This document shows, piece by piece, positions 34,978 through 44,186 of a stretch of 44,194 nt of DNA (positions are counted from its first letter, which is position 1; every line of letters starts with the position of its first letter). Origin of the DNA: Sphingobacteriales bacterium (GTDB lineage Bacteria; Bacteroidota; Bacteroidia; Sphingobacteriales; Sphingobacteriaceae); contig RDYW01000049.1 in assembly GCA_004293485.1 (NCBI GenBank), forward strand, positions 1 through 44,194. Reading direction: 5' to 3'. Below the pieces are notes generated by a model. It saw nothing but the letters and a program-made list of their open reading frames with translations, was not told the origin of the DNA and ran no database searches. The position numbers and the translations under genes are program-made.

Positions 34978-36177
34978 ATGCCTAAAATTTCTAATAAAGG
35001 ATTAAACATGCCAGCTTCGCCTATACGCAAGCTAAGTCCTTTTGCCGAACAGGCTAAACAAAATGGCAAAAAAGTATATCATTTAAACATTGGCCAGCCC
35101 GATATAGAAACGCCCGAAAATGTAATTTCTGCTATTAAAAACATTGATTTTAAAATATGGGCTTATACTGCATCAGAAGGTACAATAGCTTATCGAAAAA
35201 AGCTAGTTAGCTACTACAATAAATTTGATTACAATATACATATTAACGATATTATTGTTACTACAGGCGCATCCGAAGCTATAAATATAGCCATGATGGC
35301 ATGCCTAGATGCTGGTGATGAGATTATAGTTCCCGAGCCTTTTTACGCCAATTATAACGGCTTTGCCCACCAAAGCAATGGTGTTATAGTGCCTGTGCTA
35401 TCGGTAATAGAAAATAATTTTGCTTTGCCTCCAATTGCCGAGTTCGAAAAATTAATAACTTCAAAAACCAAAGCTATATTTATATGCAACCCCAATAACC
35501 CTACAGGTTATTTGTATAGTATGCAAGAGATGCTAGATTTAAAGGCTTTGGCATTAAAATACGATTTGTTTATATTTTCGGATGAGGCATACCGAGAGTT
35601 TTGCTACGATGGTAAAACTTTTATTTCGCCTTTAAATATACCTGGCTTAGAGGAAAATGTAGTTATTATGGATACTGTATCAAAAAGATACAGTGCTTGT
35701 GGTGCTAGGTTAGGTTGCTTAATTACCAAAAACAAAAGCGTTATAGCATCGGCATTAAAATTTGCCCAAATCCGCCTAAGCGCAGGCATGGTTGAACAAA
35801 TTGCAGGTGAGGCAGCCGTGGAAACGCCCGACAGCTATTTTAGCAATGTAATTACCGAATATACCCAAAGGCGAAATTTACTTGTAGATAGCCTAAATAA
35901 AATTGAAGGTGTAGTTTGCCCAAACCCTGGTGGTTCGTTTTACGTTGTAGCAAAGTTGCCTGTTGATGATGCCGAAAAATTTTGCCAATGGATTTTAGAA
36001 GAATTTGATTACCAAAACCAAACCGTAATGATGGCACCTGCAGCTGGTTTTTATTCGAAAGGTACAGCAGGTAAACAGCAAGTAAGGTTGGCCTATGTGC
36101 TTAATGTTAGCGATTTAACAAAAGCTATGCTTTGCCTAAAAGAAGCCTTAAAAGTTTACCCAGGTAAAACAACGTAG
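34978..36177 (+). CDS. Class I/II pyridoxal-phosphate aminotransferase
   Basis: A 399-residue fold-type I aminotransferase close to the aspartate aminotransferase group. Visible motifs: LNIGQPDIETPENV, VTTGASEAINIAMMA, FICNPNNPTGYLYS, FSDEAYREFCYDG and the cofactor lysine Lys236 in DTVSKRYSACGARLG. The C-terminus has MMAPAAGFYSKG and VRLAYVLN with the substrate-binding Arg. The exact amino acid cannot be fixed from sequence; aspartate or an aromatic/branched acid are possible. It starts 23 bases after the DUF1573 terminator T run. Confidence 0.93.
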   Translation: MPKISNKGLNMPASPIRKLSPFAEQAKQNGKKVYHLNIGQPDIETPENVISAIKNIDFKIWAYTASEGTIAYRKKLVSYYNKFDYNIHINDIIVTTGASEAINIAMMACLDAGDEIIVPEPFYANYNGFAHQSNGVIVPVLSVIENNFALPPIAEFEKLITSKTKAIFICNPNNPTGYLYSMQEMLDLKALALKYDLFIFSDEAYREFCYDGKTFISPLNIPGLEENVVIMDTVSKRYSACGARLGCLITKNKSVIASALKFAQIRLSAGMVEQIAGEAAVETPDSYFSNVITEYTQRRNLLVDSLNKIEGVVCPNPGGSFYVVAKLPVDDAEKFCQWILEEFDYQNQTVMMAPAAGFYSKGTAGKQQVRLAYVLNVSDLTKAMLCLKEALKVYPGKTT

Positions 36178-36212
36178 CCGTACATTTAAAAAAAAAATTT
36201 AAAATAATATTA

Positions 36213-36220
36213 TACATTTG
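36213..36220 (+). promoter_or_regulatory. Promoter -7 element of the tmRNA
   Basis: TACATTTG matches TAnnTTTG exactly, 31-38 bases before the mature 5' end of the tmRNA, leaving a short leader for processing. Confidence 0.6.
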
Positions 36221-36250
36221 TTTTTTAATATTGAAAGCAAACCCTTATAC

Positions 36251-36646
36251 GGGCCCGACCGGAATTGACAGGATGGCCGATAAGTGTGTAAGCATGCAGC
36301 GCACTGACGATACAGCGCTTAAATATTGGTCTTCAAAAAAACAACAGGCGAAAATAACTACGCTCTTGCTGCTTAATCTCAACCAAGTTGATGTTAGCTT
36401 AATTGCACTTTAGAAGTGTAAGCGAGATGTTTCCCAAAAGCCACGTTTGGCGGCAGTTGATACGGAAGCACAGAAAAGCCAAAATAAGGGTAAAATGGTT
36501 TTGCTTTTACCTCGAAAACCAAAAAAACTAAGGATTAAACAGGCTGTTTGTGGCCAATTTAATCACTAAAACCAAGCACAAAATAGGCATGTAGAAAGCG
36601 CAACTAATCCCATGTTTGGACGAGAGTTCGAATCTCTCCGGGTCCA
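36251..36646 (+). ncRNA. ssrA: Transfer-messenger RNA
   Basis: A one-piece tmRNA for rescue of stalled ribosomes. The 5' end GGGCCCGACCGG and the 3' end CGGGTCCA pair as the acceptor stem (one G-U). The T arm is GAGAGTTCGAATCTCTC. CCA is not encoded; CTC follows. The tag frame at 36347-36376 reads GGC GAA AAT AAC TAC GCT CTT GCT GCT TAA, that is GENNYALAA, ending in the ALAA degradation signal of Bacteroidota tags. Pseudoknot-rich sequence fills the middle. The tag frame and both ends agree, so the call is firm. ClpS, also encoded here, works in a related proteolysis route. Confidence 0.96.
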
Positions 36647-36666
36647 CTCCGTTTTTAAAACCAAAG

Positions 36667-36699
36667 TTTGTCGGTAGGTTAAAACAACCAACTGACAAA
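36667..36699. other. Hairpin downstream of the tmRNA
   Basis: TTTGTCGGTAGGTT (36667-36680) pairs with AACCAACTGACAAA (36686-36699) with one wobble and one mismatch. No T run follows on plus. On the minus strand it is followed by CTTTGGTTTT, so it could end the VOC gene transcript. Confidence 0.4.
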
Positions 36700-36773
36700 C
36701 CAACGGTATTACAACCAAAAAAAGTAAAAAAATTAAAATAGGTATTTTTGCTAGTTTTTTGGCAAAATATCTG

Positions 36774-37142
36774 CTAACTAGTAGGCTCCCATAATTGTAT
36801 TTTATTTCCTTCAAGATCAATAATGTGTACAAATTTTCCGTAGTGGTATTTCTCAATTTCATCAACAATAATCACACCCTCTTTTTTTAATTCTTCTACA
36901 AGTTTTACTAGGTTTTCTACCCGGTAGTTAATCATAAAATCTTTGTCGAAATAGTCGGTGTTTTGTGCAAAGGGTGTCCATTGCGTTTGGGCTTTTTTAG
37001 TATTATCGTTGGCCTCAAACCATTCAAAACTTGCACCGTAAGGGTTTGTATTTAGACCTAGGTGTTTTTTATACCATTCGGTAGTAGCTTTGGTGTCTTT
37101 ACATTTAAAAAAAATACCACCAATACCTGTTACTTTTTTCAT
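36774..37142 (-). CDS. VOC (glyoxalase/bleomycin resistance) family protein
   Basis: A 122-residue protein with the paired beta-alpha-beta-beta-beta modules of the vicinal oxygen chelate fold. Typical elements are GIGGIFFKCKDTKATTEWY, LGLNTNPYGASFEWFE in the first module, and FMINYRVENLVKLVEELKKE, FVHIIDLEGNKIQLWEP in the second. The Glu near the end (LWEP) is in the usual metal-ligand place. The substrate is unknown. It is a single-gene unit converging with the tmRNA, with a TATATTTG promoter match at 37209-37216 on the minus strand. Confidence 0.88.
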   Translation of the reverse strand: MKKVTGIGGIFFKCKDTKATTEWYKKHLGLNTNPYGASFEWFEANDNTKKAQTQWTPFAQNTDYFDKDFMINYRVENLVKLVEELKKEGVIIVDEIEKYHYGKFVHIIDLEGNKIQLWEPTS

Positions 37143-37489
37143 CGTATTTATTTTTAGTTGGTGTAAAAAATGTTGATATATTCAATAAAATAATGTTGTA
37201 TCAATAATCAAATATATTAAAAATGATTTTCTATAAAATTAAGTAAAAGGTTAGTGAATAATTTTTTAAGGTTTCAATATTATTTACAAGATATTAAAAA
37301 CTAAAATTAGGTAAATATTTTTAGTTGAATTTTTGTGCAGTTAGATATGTATTGTATTTTTTACTCCTAAGTGTAAAAACAACTAGCTATTTCATTTTTG
37401 TAGTTAAATTAAGTTTTTAGAAATTTAAGATCGAGATAAAAAAAAATCCTAACCCAGGCGGGTTAGGATTTTTTGTTTATTTGGTTAGT
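37143..37489. other. Interval between VOC gene and YfhO-like gene
   Basis: About 350 AT-rich bases holding the VOC promoter element (TATATTTG on minus, 37216-37209) and the terminator at 37441-37472. I see nothing else. Confidence 0.5.
37441..37472 (-). terminator. Bidirectional terminator after the YfhO-like gene
   Basis: A perfect 14-bp stem (AAAAATCCTAACCC with GGGTTAGGATTTTT) around AGGC. T runs flank it on both strands. It stands 18 bases after the minus-strand YfhO-like gene stop. Confidence 0.9.
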
Positions 37490-39949
37490 TTAAGCTAATT
37501 TCTTGTTTTTAATTTCATGATATATTAATAAACAGAACGCTAAAAGTAATATTATAGATCCAAATAAAGAAATTTTTTCGCCAAAATAATACGATTTTGG
37601 TTCAAATTTCCATTCAATAATATGATTTCCAGCAGGTAATTCGGCAGCTCGCAAAAGGTAGTCGGCTCTAAAATATGATTTTTCTACATTGTCAACGTAC
37701 ATTTTCCAGCCTTTGGGGTACCATATCTCCGAAAAAACAGCTACCGCATTTTTATCGGTAGAATATTCATATTTTAAATCATCGGGCTTGTAGCTCGTTA
37801 GTTTTATCATCCCGTTAAGGGGAACACCAGTATTTTTTGAAATTTGTTTCTCAAATTCTTGGTTAATAATTGCTTCTTTTAGCGGGTTAAAAGAGCTAAT
37901 AGCCAGCATTTCTTCGTCGTTATTTTTAGCAAATTTTATACTATTTACAAACCAAGCATTACCGCAAGCTGTATTGTTTCGTTGCATTGATGCCGATTGC
38001 CCATCTTTACCTGTGGTAATAAAATAGCGTGTGTTTAGCATATCCAGCACATCTTGGTTAATGCTATTGGTAAATTGTTTATCAATTACTTCGTTAAATC
38101 GTTTAAGTTTGGCAGCATGATAGCCACCAATATTTTTATGAAAATAGGATGCGTTGGCGTTTGAAAATGGCGAGCTAGTCATATCAAAAACCCTAAAATT
38201 AGGGTCTTTATCTTGTAAAATAAAAGCATCTACTTCGCGTGGTTGTCTATTTTGGCTTATTTCGCTTTTAACTACAAATTTTTTGTCGTTTAAGTAGCGT
38301 TTATTCACCAGCCACATATCTCCTAGTATCAAAATTCCTATTAAAATGTAGGTAATTTTGTTGCTTAATTTTTTGCTTATGGTAGCCCATATTAACCCAA
38401 TACCTACCACAATTATAATTAACGACCGTAGGGCATCGGCTTTAAATAAGCTAATTCTATCGCTTATGAGGGCATTAGCAACGGTGTTAGCAAAGCCATC
38501 ATCGCCGCCAAGGCCCTGCTTTAACATACCTACAAGTTCTTGATGTTGTGTTGTTTTAAAACTAAAAAACAAGTTAGGCATTAATATCAATACCAAAATA
38601 AAACCTATAACTATGTAAGCCGAAGTTTTTAAGTGTTTGATAATTTGTTTCTCGTCTGTTTTGCTTTTTGTAGCTTCATAAATGGCCAAGCAGGCTAAAA
38701 TAGGTACACATAAACTTGCCACCACAAGGGTTGATTCTACGGCTCTAAATTTATTGTATAGCGGAAAATAGTTAAAAAATAAGTCGGAAACGAGGGTAAA
38801 ATTTTTACCAAACGATAAGGCAATGCTTAACAATGTGGCGCTTAATAGCCACCATTTTAGTTTTCCTTTTACTACAAATAACCCAAATATGAATAAAAAA
38901 ATTACAAATGCTCCAAAGTACCAAGGGCCTGATGTAAATGCTTTTTCGCCCCAATATACGGGCATTTGCTGGGCAAACTGTGTAGCTTGTGAGGCATCGG
39001 CACCTTTATTAGTAATTACTTTTGCTACTTCCGATTTTTCGTTTAACATTGGGCCCGATGCACCACCGTAAGCGTTAGGTATTAAAAAGGTAATGCACTC
39101 GCCTATGCCTTGGCTCCAGCCGTAGGCATAGTCTTTATCTAAACCGTTGCTGGGCTGTGCGGTATCAGTTGTTAAGTTTGATTTTCCTCGGGTTGATAAT
39201 TGGCCATACTCGTAGGTAGTCCACAGCATCGAAGCATTAAGGGCTAAGGCCAATGTTAAGCTAGTGGCTAAATAAGCTACCGACTTTGCAAATGAGGGTA
39301 ACGTTTTGTTTTTAAAAGCGTTATAAAGCTCAAACCCTGCAAGTAAAATCAATGCCAAAAACAAATAATACGTCATTTGTATATGGTTACTTCGTATTTC
39401 GAGCGATAAAAATAATGCTGTTATAAAAGCACCCCACCCATATTTACCCCTAAAAGTTAAAATAATACCCGCTACAATAGGTGCAAAAAATGCCAGGGCA
39501 ACAGCCTTATTAGTATGGCCGGCTTCTATAATAATAAAATTGTAGGAGGAAAAAGCAAATGCTATTGCACCTGCTGCGGCTAACCAGGGGCTTAATCCTA
39601 AAACGCAAAACAATAAGTAGGCGCCCAACAAATACAACAATAATGTATCGGCTGGGTGGGGCAATGCCCATTTTAAGGCTTCTAAAATGTAGGTGCTTAT
39701 GTTGTTGGGGTATTGTGTCCATATTTGGTAAGCGGGCATTCCGCCAAACATGCTATTGGTCCAAAGTGGGGCTTTGCCGTCTTCAGCTCGGTATTTCATA
39801 ATTTCCGACTGGCCAGATTGCGCCTGCTGTACATCGCTTTGAAACAATACCTTACCCGAAAATGCTGGCGCAAAGTATATAAAACATAAGGTAATAAAAA
39901 TTGCTATTATACCCAAGTGGATACCATTTTGCTTAAACCAGTTGTTCAT
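37490..39949 (-). CDS. YfhO-like multi-pass membrane protein
   Basis: An 819-residue membrane protein with about a dozen helices and large external loops, resembling the YfhO/GT-C glycosyltransferase-like group widespread in Bacteroidota. The N-terminal part has FQSDVQQAQSGQSEIMKYR, GMPAYQIWTQYPNN and FAFSSYNFIIIEAGHTNKAV, where a polar loop follows the first helix as in GT-C enzymes. The C-terminal loop (about 560-780) includes NASYFHKNIGGYHAAKLKRF and SEIWYPKGWKMYVD, typical of the family. Function is likely lipid-linked glycan transfer, inferred from fold. A single-gene unit with promoter TACTTTTG (39969-39976, minus). Confidence 0.85.
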   Translation of the reverse strand: MNNWFKQNGIHLGIIAIFITLCFIYFAPAFSGKVLFQSDVQQAQSGQSEIMKYRAEDGKAPLWTNSMFGGMPAYQIWTQYPNNISTYILEALKWALPHPADTLLLYLLGAYLLFCVLGLSPWLAAAGAIAFAFSSYNFIIIEAGHTNKAVALAFFAPIVAGIILTFRGKYGWGAFITALFLSLEIRSNHIQMTYYLFLALILLAGFELYNAFKNKTLPSFAKSVAYLATSLTLALALNASMLWTTYEYGQLSTRGKSNLTTDTAQPSNGLDKDYAYGWSQGIGECITFLIPNAYGGASGPMLNEKSEVAKVITNKGADASQATQFAQQMPVYWGEKAFTSGPWYFGAFVIFLFIFGLFVVKGKLKWWLLSATLLSIALSFGKNFTLVSDLFFNYFPLYNKFRAVESTLVVASLCVPILACLAIYEATKSKTDEKQIIKHLKTSAYIVIGFILVLILMPNLFFSFKTTQHQELVGMLKQGLGGDDGFANTVANALISDRISLFKADALRSLIIIVVGIGLIWATISKKLSNKITYILIGILILGDMWLVNKRYLNDKKFVVKSEISQNRQPREVDAFILQDKDPNFRVFDMTSSPFSNANASYFHKNIGGYHAAKLKRFNEVIDKQFTNSINQDVLDMLNTRYFITTGKDGQSASMQRNNTACGNAWFVNSIKFAKNNDEEMLAISSFNPLKEAIINQEFEKQISKNTGVPLNGMIKLTSYKPDDLKYEYSTDKNAVAVFSEIWYPKGWKMYVDNVEKSYFRADYLLRAAELPAGNHIIEWKFEPKSYYFGEKISLFGSIILLLAFCLLIYHEIKNKKLA

Positions 39950-39968
39950 TTTTTAATAATTTTTGCTT

Positions 39969-39976
39969 CAAAAGTA
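39969..39976 (-). promoter_or_regulatory. Promoter -7 element of the YfhO-like gene
   Basis: The minus strand reads TACTTTTG, an exact TAnnTTTG match, 20-27 bases before the start. TTTC stands 19 bases upstream in place of TTTG. Confidence 0.5.
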
Positions 39977-40085
39977 TGAATATCTTATTTTAAAAGAAAT
40001 ACTATTTTTAATACACCAAGCATAATATGCTTTTAATTTTAAAAGCATGACTAGGTAGAGAATATTTTAATTTAAAAAATATCCA

Positions 40086-40121
40086 TTTGTAACAAATTTG
40101 TTACAAAAAGAATTATATTTG
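40086..40121 (+). promoter_or_regulatory. Promoter with a perfect 22-bp palindrome, before the T9SS cargo gene
   Basis: TTTGTAACAAA (40086-40096) and TTTGTTACAAA (40097-40107) are exact reverse complements, so the 22 bp are a perfect palindrome. Seven bases further, TATATTTG (40114-40121) is an exact -7 match. The palindrome covers the -33 region, a position suited to repression or to activation by a dimeric regulator such as a Crp/Fnr or MarR type. Confidence 0.7.
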
Positions 40122-40199
40122 CTACACATAAAATAAAATTGTGGTGCCTTAAAATTTTAAGCTTCATGTTTTTCTACAAAAACTTAATCTAAATTTAAT

Positions 40200-43100
40200 A
40201 TGAAATTTTTTTTATTTCTTATGCTATTAAGCAGCCAAAGTTTGCTTGCAGCTACTTATTATGTAAGTGCTAGCGGTAACGATTCCCAAAGTGGTACATC
40301 AACCAATACCCCATGGAAAACAATTGATAAAGTAAACCAGGGCGACTACAATGATGGCGATATTATTTTATTTAGGCGTGGCGATACATTTAGGGGAGCT
40401 TTAGATGTACCTAAAGCTGCTTGCCAATACGGAGCTTATGGATTAGGAGCAAACCCTATTATTAGCGGAGCTACAGTGGTAACAGGCTGGACGCAACATA
40501 ACGGTAATATTTACAAAGCCACATTAAACGGTACAAAAGTACCTAACCATTTGTTTGTAAATGGCAACTTAATAACAATTGCCCGTTATCCTAATACTGG
40601 TTGGTTAAAAAACAGTGCATTAAGCCCTGATAAAAAATCACTTTCAAGCACAGTGTTAGCTAGTCTTGGTAAGCCAAACAATTATTGGGCCGGAGCCAAC
40701 ATACATGTACGTAGCTTTAGCTGGCTTTTCGAAAATCGTACCATAAATAGCAGTAATGGCGCAAATGTGGTTATGGATAACGATTTAACCGAAACTGCAT
40801 CGGGTACCATAAACCCTGGTTGGGGTTTTTATATCGATAATAAACTAAGCGAATTAGATGCCCCAGGCGAATGGTTTTTTGAACCCAATACCCGAACTGT
40901 TTACTTATATGGTTTAAATGGAGGTAATCCTTCATCACAACTGGTGGAAGCCAGTGTTGAAGATATTGGTATAAAAATATTTTTTAAAAATAATGTTAAA
41001 GTCGAAAATCTTACCATTACCATGCAAAAAGAAACCAGCATACAAGCCTGGTTAAGCGATGGTGTAACTATAAACAATTGCTTGATAGAAAAATCGGGAG
41101 GTACAGGTATTGAGCAACCTTGGAATTGTAAAGACCTTAAAATAACAAATAACCAAATAAAAAATTGTTTAAACTACGGTATTTTTTGGAACGAAGCCGA
41201 TGATTTTAATAACGGTGCAAATTTAATTCGAGGTAACCATATAGGTAGTATTGGCATGGTAGCAGGTTACGGCGGAAGCGGCGTAGTGCAATACTGTGGG
41301 GTACGTACCCGTGGTAAAAATATAAACTTTATAAAAAACACCATTGATAGTACAGGATATGTATGTATGCTTACCGAGGCCAACAATAGCTTGATTGAAA
41401 AAAATGTATTTAAAAACTCGCAGTTACTTTTAGATGATGGTGGTGCATTGTACATTAACGCAAACAATAACACCATTCGAAACAATTTCTTTTTAAACAG
41501 TTTTGGTAACCGCAATGAAAGTAGTGGGCTTTTTAACGGTAGCTCTTTTGCAATTATGGGGATGGGTATTTTTTCGCAAGGGGGATACAGTGGCAGCGTG
41601 ATTGAAAACAATGTATTTGCCCACAACCGCAGTACTGGTTTATATTTAGATAATCATACCAATGCAACCATAAGTAATAATTTAATGTTTAATAATAAAA
41701 CACAAATGTACATTACCAATACCAGCGGCACTAAATCAAATGTAAATAACAATATTTTATACAGCCTATTACCCAGCCAAATTGCTTTAGAAATGGATAA
41801 CAAGCCGTTAGATTATGCAAACGTATTTAACAACGCTTTTTACGGCAATGCCTATAACACCAATAATTTAATAAAAGCCGAAAACAATGCCTATACATTT
41901 ACTACCTGGAAAACAGCTTTCCCAGGTGTAGATGCAGCCGCGGGTACTTCAACAGTTAATTTCACTTACGTGGATAGTTTAACTGCCATTGCTAAACATT
42001 TATTTATAACCAACCCATCCGATGTTGCTACTACGGTTGATTTACAAAACAAAACCTACCGCCAGCTTGATGGCAGCTATGTATGTGGTAATAGCCTAAC
42101 TGTTGCCCCTTGGACAGCTAAATTAATACTATGGGATGATGAACCAGATAACCTTATTTACAACACCGCCACAGCACAGGGCGAAACAGCCGCCAATGTA
42201 AACAGTTGCAAATGGTACACTATTAAAAAAAGCAACCAAAATTTAGTTTCGATAAACCCAAATAACAATAACCTTGCTACTGTAACTGCAGATACTTACT
42301 TAAACCCTACTAACCCCCTCGTATTAGGCAGCAAAAGCCTCGGACGAAGCTGGGTTATAAAATCGGGCAATGCACCCATTAGCAATGTAATGGTTCGTTT
42401 TTACTTCACTACAGCCGAGTTTAATACTTTAAAAGCATTAGATGCTACCATTAATACCGTTAACGATTTAAAAATTGTAAAATACAGTGGCCCCAACGAA
42501 GACAATATATTTACTAACAATACCAGCGAAACTGCCACTACGCTTGATGGTGTAACTTTTACTGCCTACCAAAATGGTTTTTATGCACAATGTGAGGTGG
42601 CAACATTTTCGGAATTTTGGATAGTAAGTAAAATTAGCGGTACCTTACCCGTTAGCCTAACCAATTTTACAGCTGTTGCCCAGCAAAATAAAATACGCCT
42701 AAACTGGCAAACAATTAAAGAAAAAAATAGTAGCCATTTCGAAATAGAAAGAGCTACCGATAATGTAAATTTCGAGAAAATAGAAACCATTGAAGCTGCA
42801 AAATACAGTACAGTTTTACAAAAATATAGTTATAGCGACAGCGATATACAAACCCTAACTGGCAATGTTTACTATCGTTTAAAAATGTTTGACAGAGATG
42901 GAAAATCAGAAAATTCGGAAACAAAAGTGGTTAAACTTTCTTTTGCACCATTGCTAGATATAAAAATTTATCCTAACCCTGCTATTAATTCAATTACTAT
43001 CGAATTAATAAATAGTATACCTAGCCCTATAAATTATTCAATTTGCAATGCACTGGGCATAATAGTATTGAAAGGAAAATATGAACACATTGACTTAAAA

Positions 43101-43202
43101 TCGCACCAAAGTTTGGATATTTCGGCTATATTGCCAGGCATATATTTTATTAAAATTGTAACAAACAATACCCAAAAAGTATTAAAATTTATAAAACTAT
43201 AA
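40200..43202 (+). CDS. Secreted right-handed beta-helix protein with T9SS sorting domain
   Basis: A 1000-residue protein with a signal peptide (1-17, LLAA end). The beginning YYVSASGNDSQSGTSTNTPW and GDIILFRRGDTFRG are typical of parallel beta-helix proteins of the pectate-lyase-like group. Many Asn-rich coils follow (about 260-560, such as NCLIEKSGGTGIEQ and NNTIRNNFFLN). Residues about 820-905 form a fibronectin-like module (LTNFTAVAQQNKIRLNWQTI). The end is a type A T9SS C-terminal domain: IKIYPNPAINSITIEL to GIYFIKIVTNNTQKVLKFIKL (split at 20). It is secreted across the outer membrane by the type IX system. A polysaccharide target is likely but not identifiable. It has a palindromic promoter and own terminator. 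Confidence 0.92.
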   Translation: MKFFLFLMLLSSQSLLAATYYVSASGNDSQSGTSTNTPWKTIDKVNQGDYNDGDIILFRRGDTFRGALDVPKAACQYGAYGLGANPIISGATVVTGWTQHNGNIYKATLNGTKVPNHLFVNGNLITIARYPNTGWLKNSALSPDKKSLSSTVLASLGKPNNYWAGANIHVRSFSWLFENRTINSSNGANVVMDNDLTETASGTINPGWGFYIDNKLSELDAPGEWFFEPNTRTVYLYGLNGGNPSSQLVEASVEDIGIKIFFKNNVKVENLTITMQKETSIQAWLSDGVTINNCLIEKSGGTGIEQPWNCKDLKITNNQIKNCLNYGIFWNEADDFNNGANLIRGNHIGSIGMVAGYGGSGVVQYCGVRTRGKNINFIKNTIDSTGYVCMLTEANNSLIEKNVFKNSQLLLDDGGALYINANNNTIRNNFFLNSFGNRNESSGLFNGSSFAIMGMGIFSQGGYSGSVIENNVFAHNRSTGLYLDNHTNATISNNLMFNNKTQMYITNTSGTKSNVNNNILYSLLPSQIALEMDNKPLDYANVFNNAFYGNAYNTNNLIKAENNAYTFTTWKTAFPGVDAAAGTSTVNFTYVDSLTAIAKHLFITNPSDVATTVDLQNKTYRQLDGSYVCGNSLTVAPWTAKLILWDDEPDNLIYNTATAQGETAANVNSCKWYTIKKSNQNLVSINPNNNNLATVTADTYLNPTNPLVLGSKSLGRSWVIKSGNAPISNVMVRFYFTTAEFNTLKALDATINTVNDLKIVKYSGPNEDNIFTNNTSETATTLDGVTFTAYQNGFYAQCEVATFSEFWIVSKISGTLPVSLTNFTAVAQQNKIRLNWQTIKEKNSSHFEIERATDNVNFEKIETIEAAKYSTVLQKYSYSDSDIQTLTGNVYYRLKMFDRDGKSENSETKVVKLSFAPLLDIKIYPNPAINSITIELINSIPSPINYSICNALGIIVLKGKYEHIDLKSHQSLDISAILPGIYFIKIVTNNTQKVLKFIKL

Positions 43203-43230
43203 ATGTTAATTTTTGGGGCTATGGTTATAA

Positions 43231-43263
43231 AAAAACCGATTATAAAAATAATCGGTTTTTTTT
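43231..43263 (+). terminator. Terminator after the beta-helix gene
   Basis: A perfect 13-bp stem (AAAAACCGATTAT with ATAATCGGTTTTT), a 4-base loop and three more T. Confidence 0.9.
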
Positions 43264-43308
43264 ATGCCTAGTTTGAAATACTTATAGGCAATTGATTATT
43301 TTTGAAAA

Positions 43309-43605
43309 ATGATGCATATAAACTCCGGTACATACACACAAGAAGAAACCTTTACCCTAGAAGATATTTTAAATTCGATAAAAACGATACATCGTTTGAT
43401 ACTGTGGAACGATGAAGTAAACACTTTTGAACATGTAATTTATTGCTTGGTAAAATATGTAGATTATAGTACAAAACAAGCACAAAGCATTGCTAATAAA
43501 GTACATAACGAAGGAAAATGCGCTATACTCGAAGGTTCGTTTACCGAAATGGAAGTATATCGCAAAATATTGCAACAAGAAAAATTAACCGTTTCTATTG
43601 AATAA
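43309..43605 (+). CDS. clpS: ATP-dependent Clp protease adaptor ClpS
   Basis: A 98-residue adaptor that brings N-degron substrates to ClpAP-type proteases. Core motifs are LILWNDEVNTFEHVIYCLVK (residues 30-49, with the Asn-Asp pair that contacts the N-terminal residue) and the helix AQSIANKVHNEGKCAILEG with the substrate-gating region. The N-terminal tail is 29 residues, as usual. ATGs at 43309 and 43312 are both possible. TTTG (43272) and TATTTTTG (43297-43304) with a 21-base spacer could be its promoter, but the leader would then be almost absent. Confidence 0.95.
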   Translation: MMHINSGTYTQEETFTLEDILNSIKTIHRLILWNDEVNTFEHVIYCLVKYVDYSTKQAQSIANKVHNEGKCAILEGSFTEMEVYRKILQQEKLTVSIE

Positions 43606-43644
43606 AAAACCAATAGCTTAAAACTTTTTTTTAAAACCATAAAC

Positions 43645-44040
43645 ATGAAAAAAATTAGCGCATTATTACTTTTAGGCATTGTTTTAATTTTTACGGGTAC
43701 TGTATATTTTCGAAATTTTTATGTGTTTGGAGAAGGCGTAAAATCGGGCGAACTTAATTACCTAGTAAAAAAAGGAAATATTTTTAAAACTTTTGAAGGT
43801 AAATTAATACAAAACGGTTTTAAATCTAAAAATGTTGGAACACTACAGTCATACGATTTCGAGTTTTCTGTAGTAAATAATAAAATAGCCAATAGCTTAA
43901 TGCAAAACTCGGGTAAATACTTTGATTTACATTACAAAGAATACCATCATGCCTTAGCTTGGAGGGGCTATAGCGTATATGTTGTAGATTCGGTGTACGC
44001 CATGCGTAACACGCCCGATGGGGCTAATTTGTGGAAATAG
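43645..44040 (+). CDS. Conserved membrane-anchored hypothetical protein
   Basis: A 131-residue protein that I recognise as a conserved Bacteroidota family of unknown function, with no catalytic motif. One N-terminal membrane helix (5-22, ALLLLGIVLIFTGTVYF) is followed by a small soluble domain with GEGVKSGELNYLVKKGNIFK, TFEGKLIQNGF and YFDLHYKEYHHALAWRGYS. The family has been given misleading enzyme names in some annotations; the size and lack of nucleotide motif argue against an enzyme. It follows clpS by 39 bases on the same strand and may be co-transcribed. Confidence 0.75.
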   Translation: MKKISALLLLGIVLIFTGTVYFRNFYVFGEGVKSGELNYLVKKGNIFKTFEGKLIQNGFKSKNVGTLQSYDFEFSVVNNKIANSLMQNSGKYFDLHYKEYHHALAWRGYSVYVVDSVYAMRNTPDGANLWK

Positions 44041-44125
44041 GCATTAAGGCTAACAAAAATAAATACAAAAATATAAGTACAATCAACTTTTTACTGTTTG
44101 TAAGTTCAATTGATAAGTGCAACAG

Positions 44126-44186
44126 GCATAAATCCTATGGGAACAAAGTTGAGCGTAGCGAAACGAAGTTCCCATAGGATTTATGC
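44126..44186. repeat. Inverted repeat at the window end
   Basis: GCATAAATCCTATGGGAAC (44126-44144) and GTTCCCATAGGATTTATGC (44168-44186) are exact reverse complements, 19 bp, enclosing AAAGTTGAGCGTAGCGAAACGAA cut here as AAAGTTGAGCG and TAGCGAAACGAA. No T run follows. It resembles a small mobile palindrome (REP-like) of Bacteroidota intergenic regions rather than a terminator. Confidence 0.75.

Noticed and set aside
36231-36413. A 60-codon open frame across the tmRNA
   Set aside because: It is the tmRNA itself; the only translated part is the GENNYALAA tag, which is in another frame.
36600-36700. tmRNA 3' end as an integration site
   Set aside because: ssrA genes are common attachment sites, but no integrase and no second copy of the 3' end lie in the following 7 kb.
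36566-36868. A 100-codon minus-strand frame overlapping the tmRNA 3' end and the VOC gene
   Set aside because: It covers the tRNA-like part of the tmRNA and the VOC gene in another frame, with no protein-like pattern.
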